Notes under the pieces: generated by a model
What the model was told of the DNA's origin: nothing
Database searches by the model: none
The model's input: the letters and a program-made list of their open reading frames with translations, nothing else
Program-made: the position numbers and the translations under genes
Shown here: piece by piece, positions 5,931 to 6,005 of the stretch
Position numbering within the stretch: position 1 is the stretch's first letter
How the letters are laid out: each line of letters opens with the position of its first letter
DNA from: Bacteroidota bacterium
Lineage (GTDB): Bacteria > Bacteroidota > Rhodothermia > Rhodothermales > JAAAOL01
Reading direction: 5' to 3'
NCBI GenBank assembly: GCA_009908885.1
Contig: JAAAOL010000381.1
Location: 1-6,005, forward strand
Length of the DNA: 6,005 nt

Positions 5931-6005
5931 ATGGAGTTTTCTTTGAACCCGAACGACCGTCCCGGCAAGATCGGCGTCATCACCCACGGCTCACTCGGTC
6001 AGGGC
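5931..6005 (+). CDS. Start of a possible HerA-type ATPase (3' truncated)
   Basis: Only 25 codons lie inside the window: MEFSLNPNDRPGKIG followed by VITHGSLGQG. The G-[VI]-V-x-x-GSL-x-x-G pattern resembles the N-terminal HAS-barrel of HerA/FtsK-type bacterial ATPases (DUF87 proteins), which are hexameric DNA-translocating motors; this is recognition from memory and tentative on so short a stretch. The start is uncertain. The frame is open back to a TGA at 5880-5882, and a strong GGAGGTGAG (5875-5883) precedes TTG 5892 by about 8-11 nt, with GTG 5907 also available. ATG 5931 has no Shine-Dalgarno sequence of its own. The similarity to the scrap at 2249-2349 begins upstream of this ATG, at 5899. 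It follows the small FG-GAP-like gene by 85 nt. Confidence 0.5.
   Translation, partial: MEFSLNPNDRPGKIGVITHGSLGQG

Overview
The window is GC-rich bacterial DNA with all intact genes on the + strand. Three observations point to an FCB-group bacterium with a type IX secretion system (T9SS), most likely Rhodothermota or a relative, although lineage is inference. Two large proteins end in the same C-terminal sorting domain of about 85 residues (PNPFRE, then D-x-x-G-R-R-V, then W-D-G, then AGRPVASGTYV, and a basic/aliphatic end). Three genes encode N-terminal signal peptides. The proteins carry FG-GAP/VCBS-like calcium-loop repeats. Shine-Dalgarno-like sites precede most genes.

Layout: (1) 2-1423, a 5'-truncated secreted esterase of the PHB depolymerase/LpqC-like alpha/beta-hydrolase type fused to a T9SS sorting domain. 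(2) 1494-2030, a small secreted FG-GAP-like protein without a sorting domain. (3) 2031-2742, a long gap with a possible hairpin, two oppositely oriented arrays of CACGNNN heptamers, a frameshifted scrap of the gene that starts at the right edge, a frameshifted scrap of an ECF sigma factor on the - strand, a small dyad and an A-rich direct repeat. (4) 2743-3477, an unrecognised protein with an HEAAH zincin-like motif. (5) 3478-3831, a gap with one perfect dyad. (6) 3832-5205, a secreted FG-GAP repeat protein with a T9SS sorting domain. (7) 5273-5845, a paralogue of gene 2. (8) 5931-6005, the start of a gene that resembles HerA-type ATPases at its N-terminus (tentative).

The main structural point is that one arrangement occurs twice: a sorting-domain cargo gene, a gap of 67-70 nt, a small FG-GAP-like secreted protein, then the beginning of the HerA-like gene. 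The second copy runs off the window. In the first copy the HerA-like part is only about 100 nt, carries a frameshift, and breaks off against an inverted ECF sigma factor remnant. This looks like an old segmental duplication followed by decay. The HEAAH gene sits between the two copies.

Functionally, the esterase and the large FG-GAP protein are probably displayed on or released from the cell surface through T9SS. The small FG-GAP-like proteins are exported by Sec but lack the sorting signal, so they may stay in the periplasm or accompany the adjacent cargo; that is inference. No tRNA, rRNA, CRISPR array, insertion sequence or convincing rho-independent terminator was seen.
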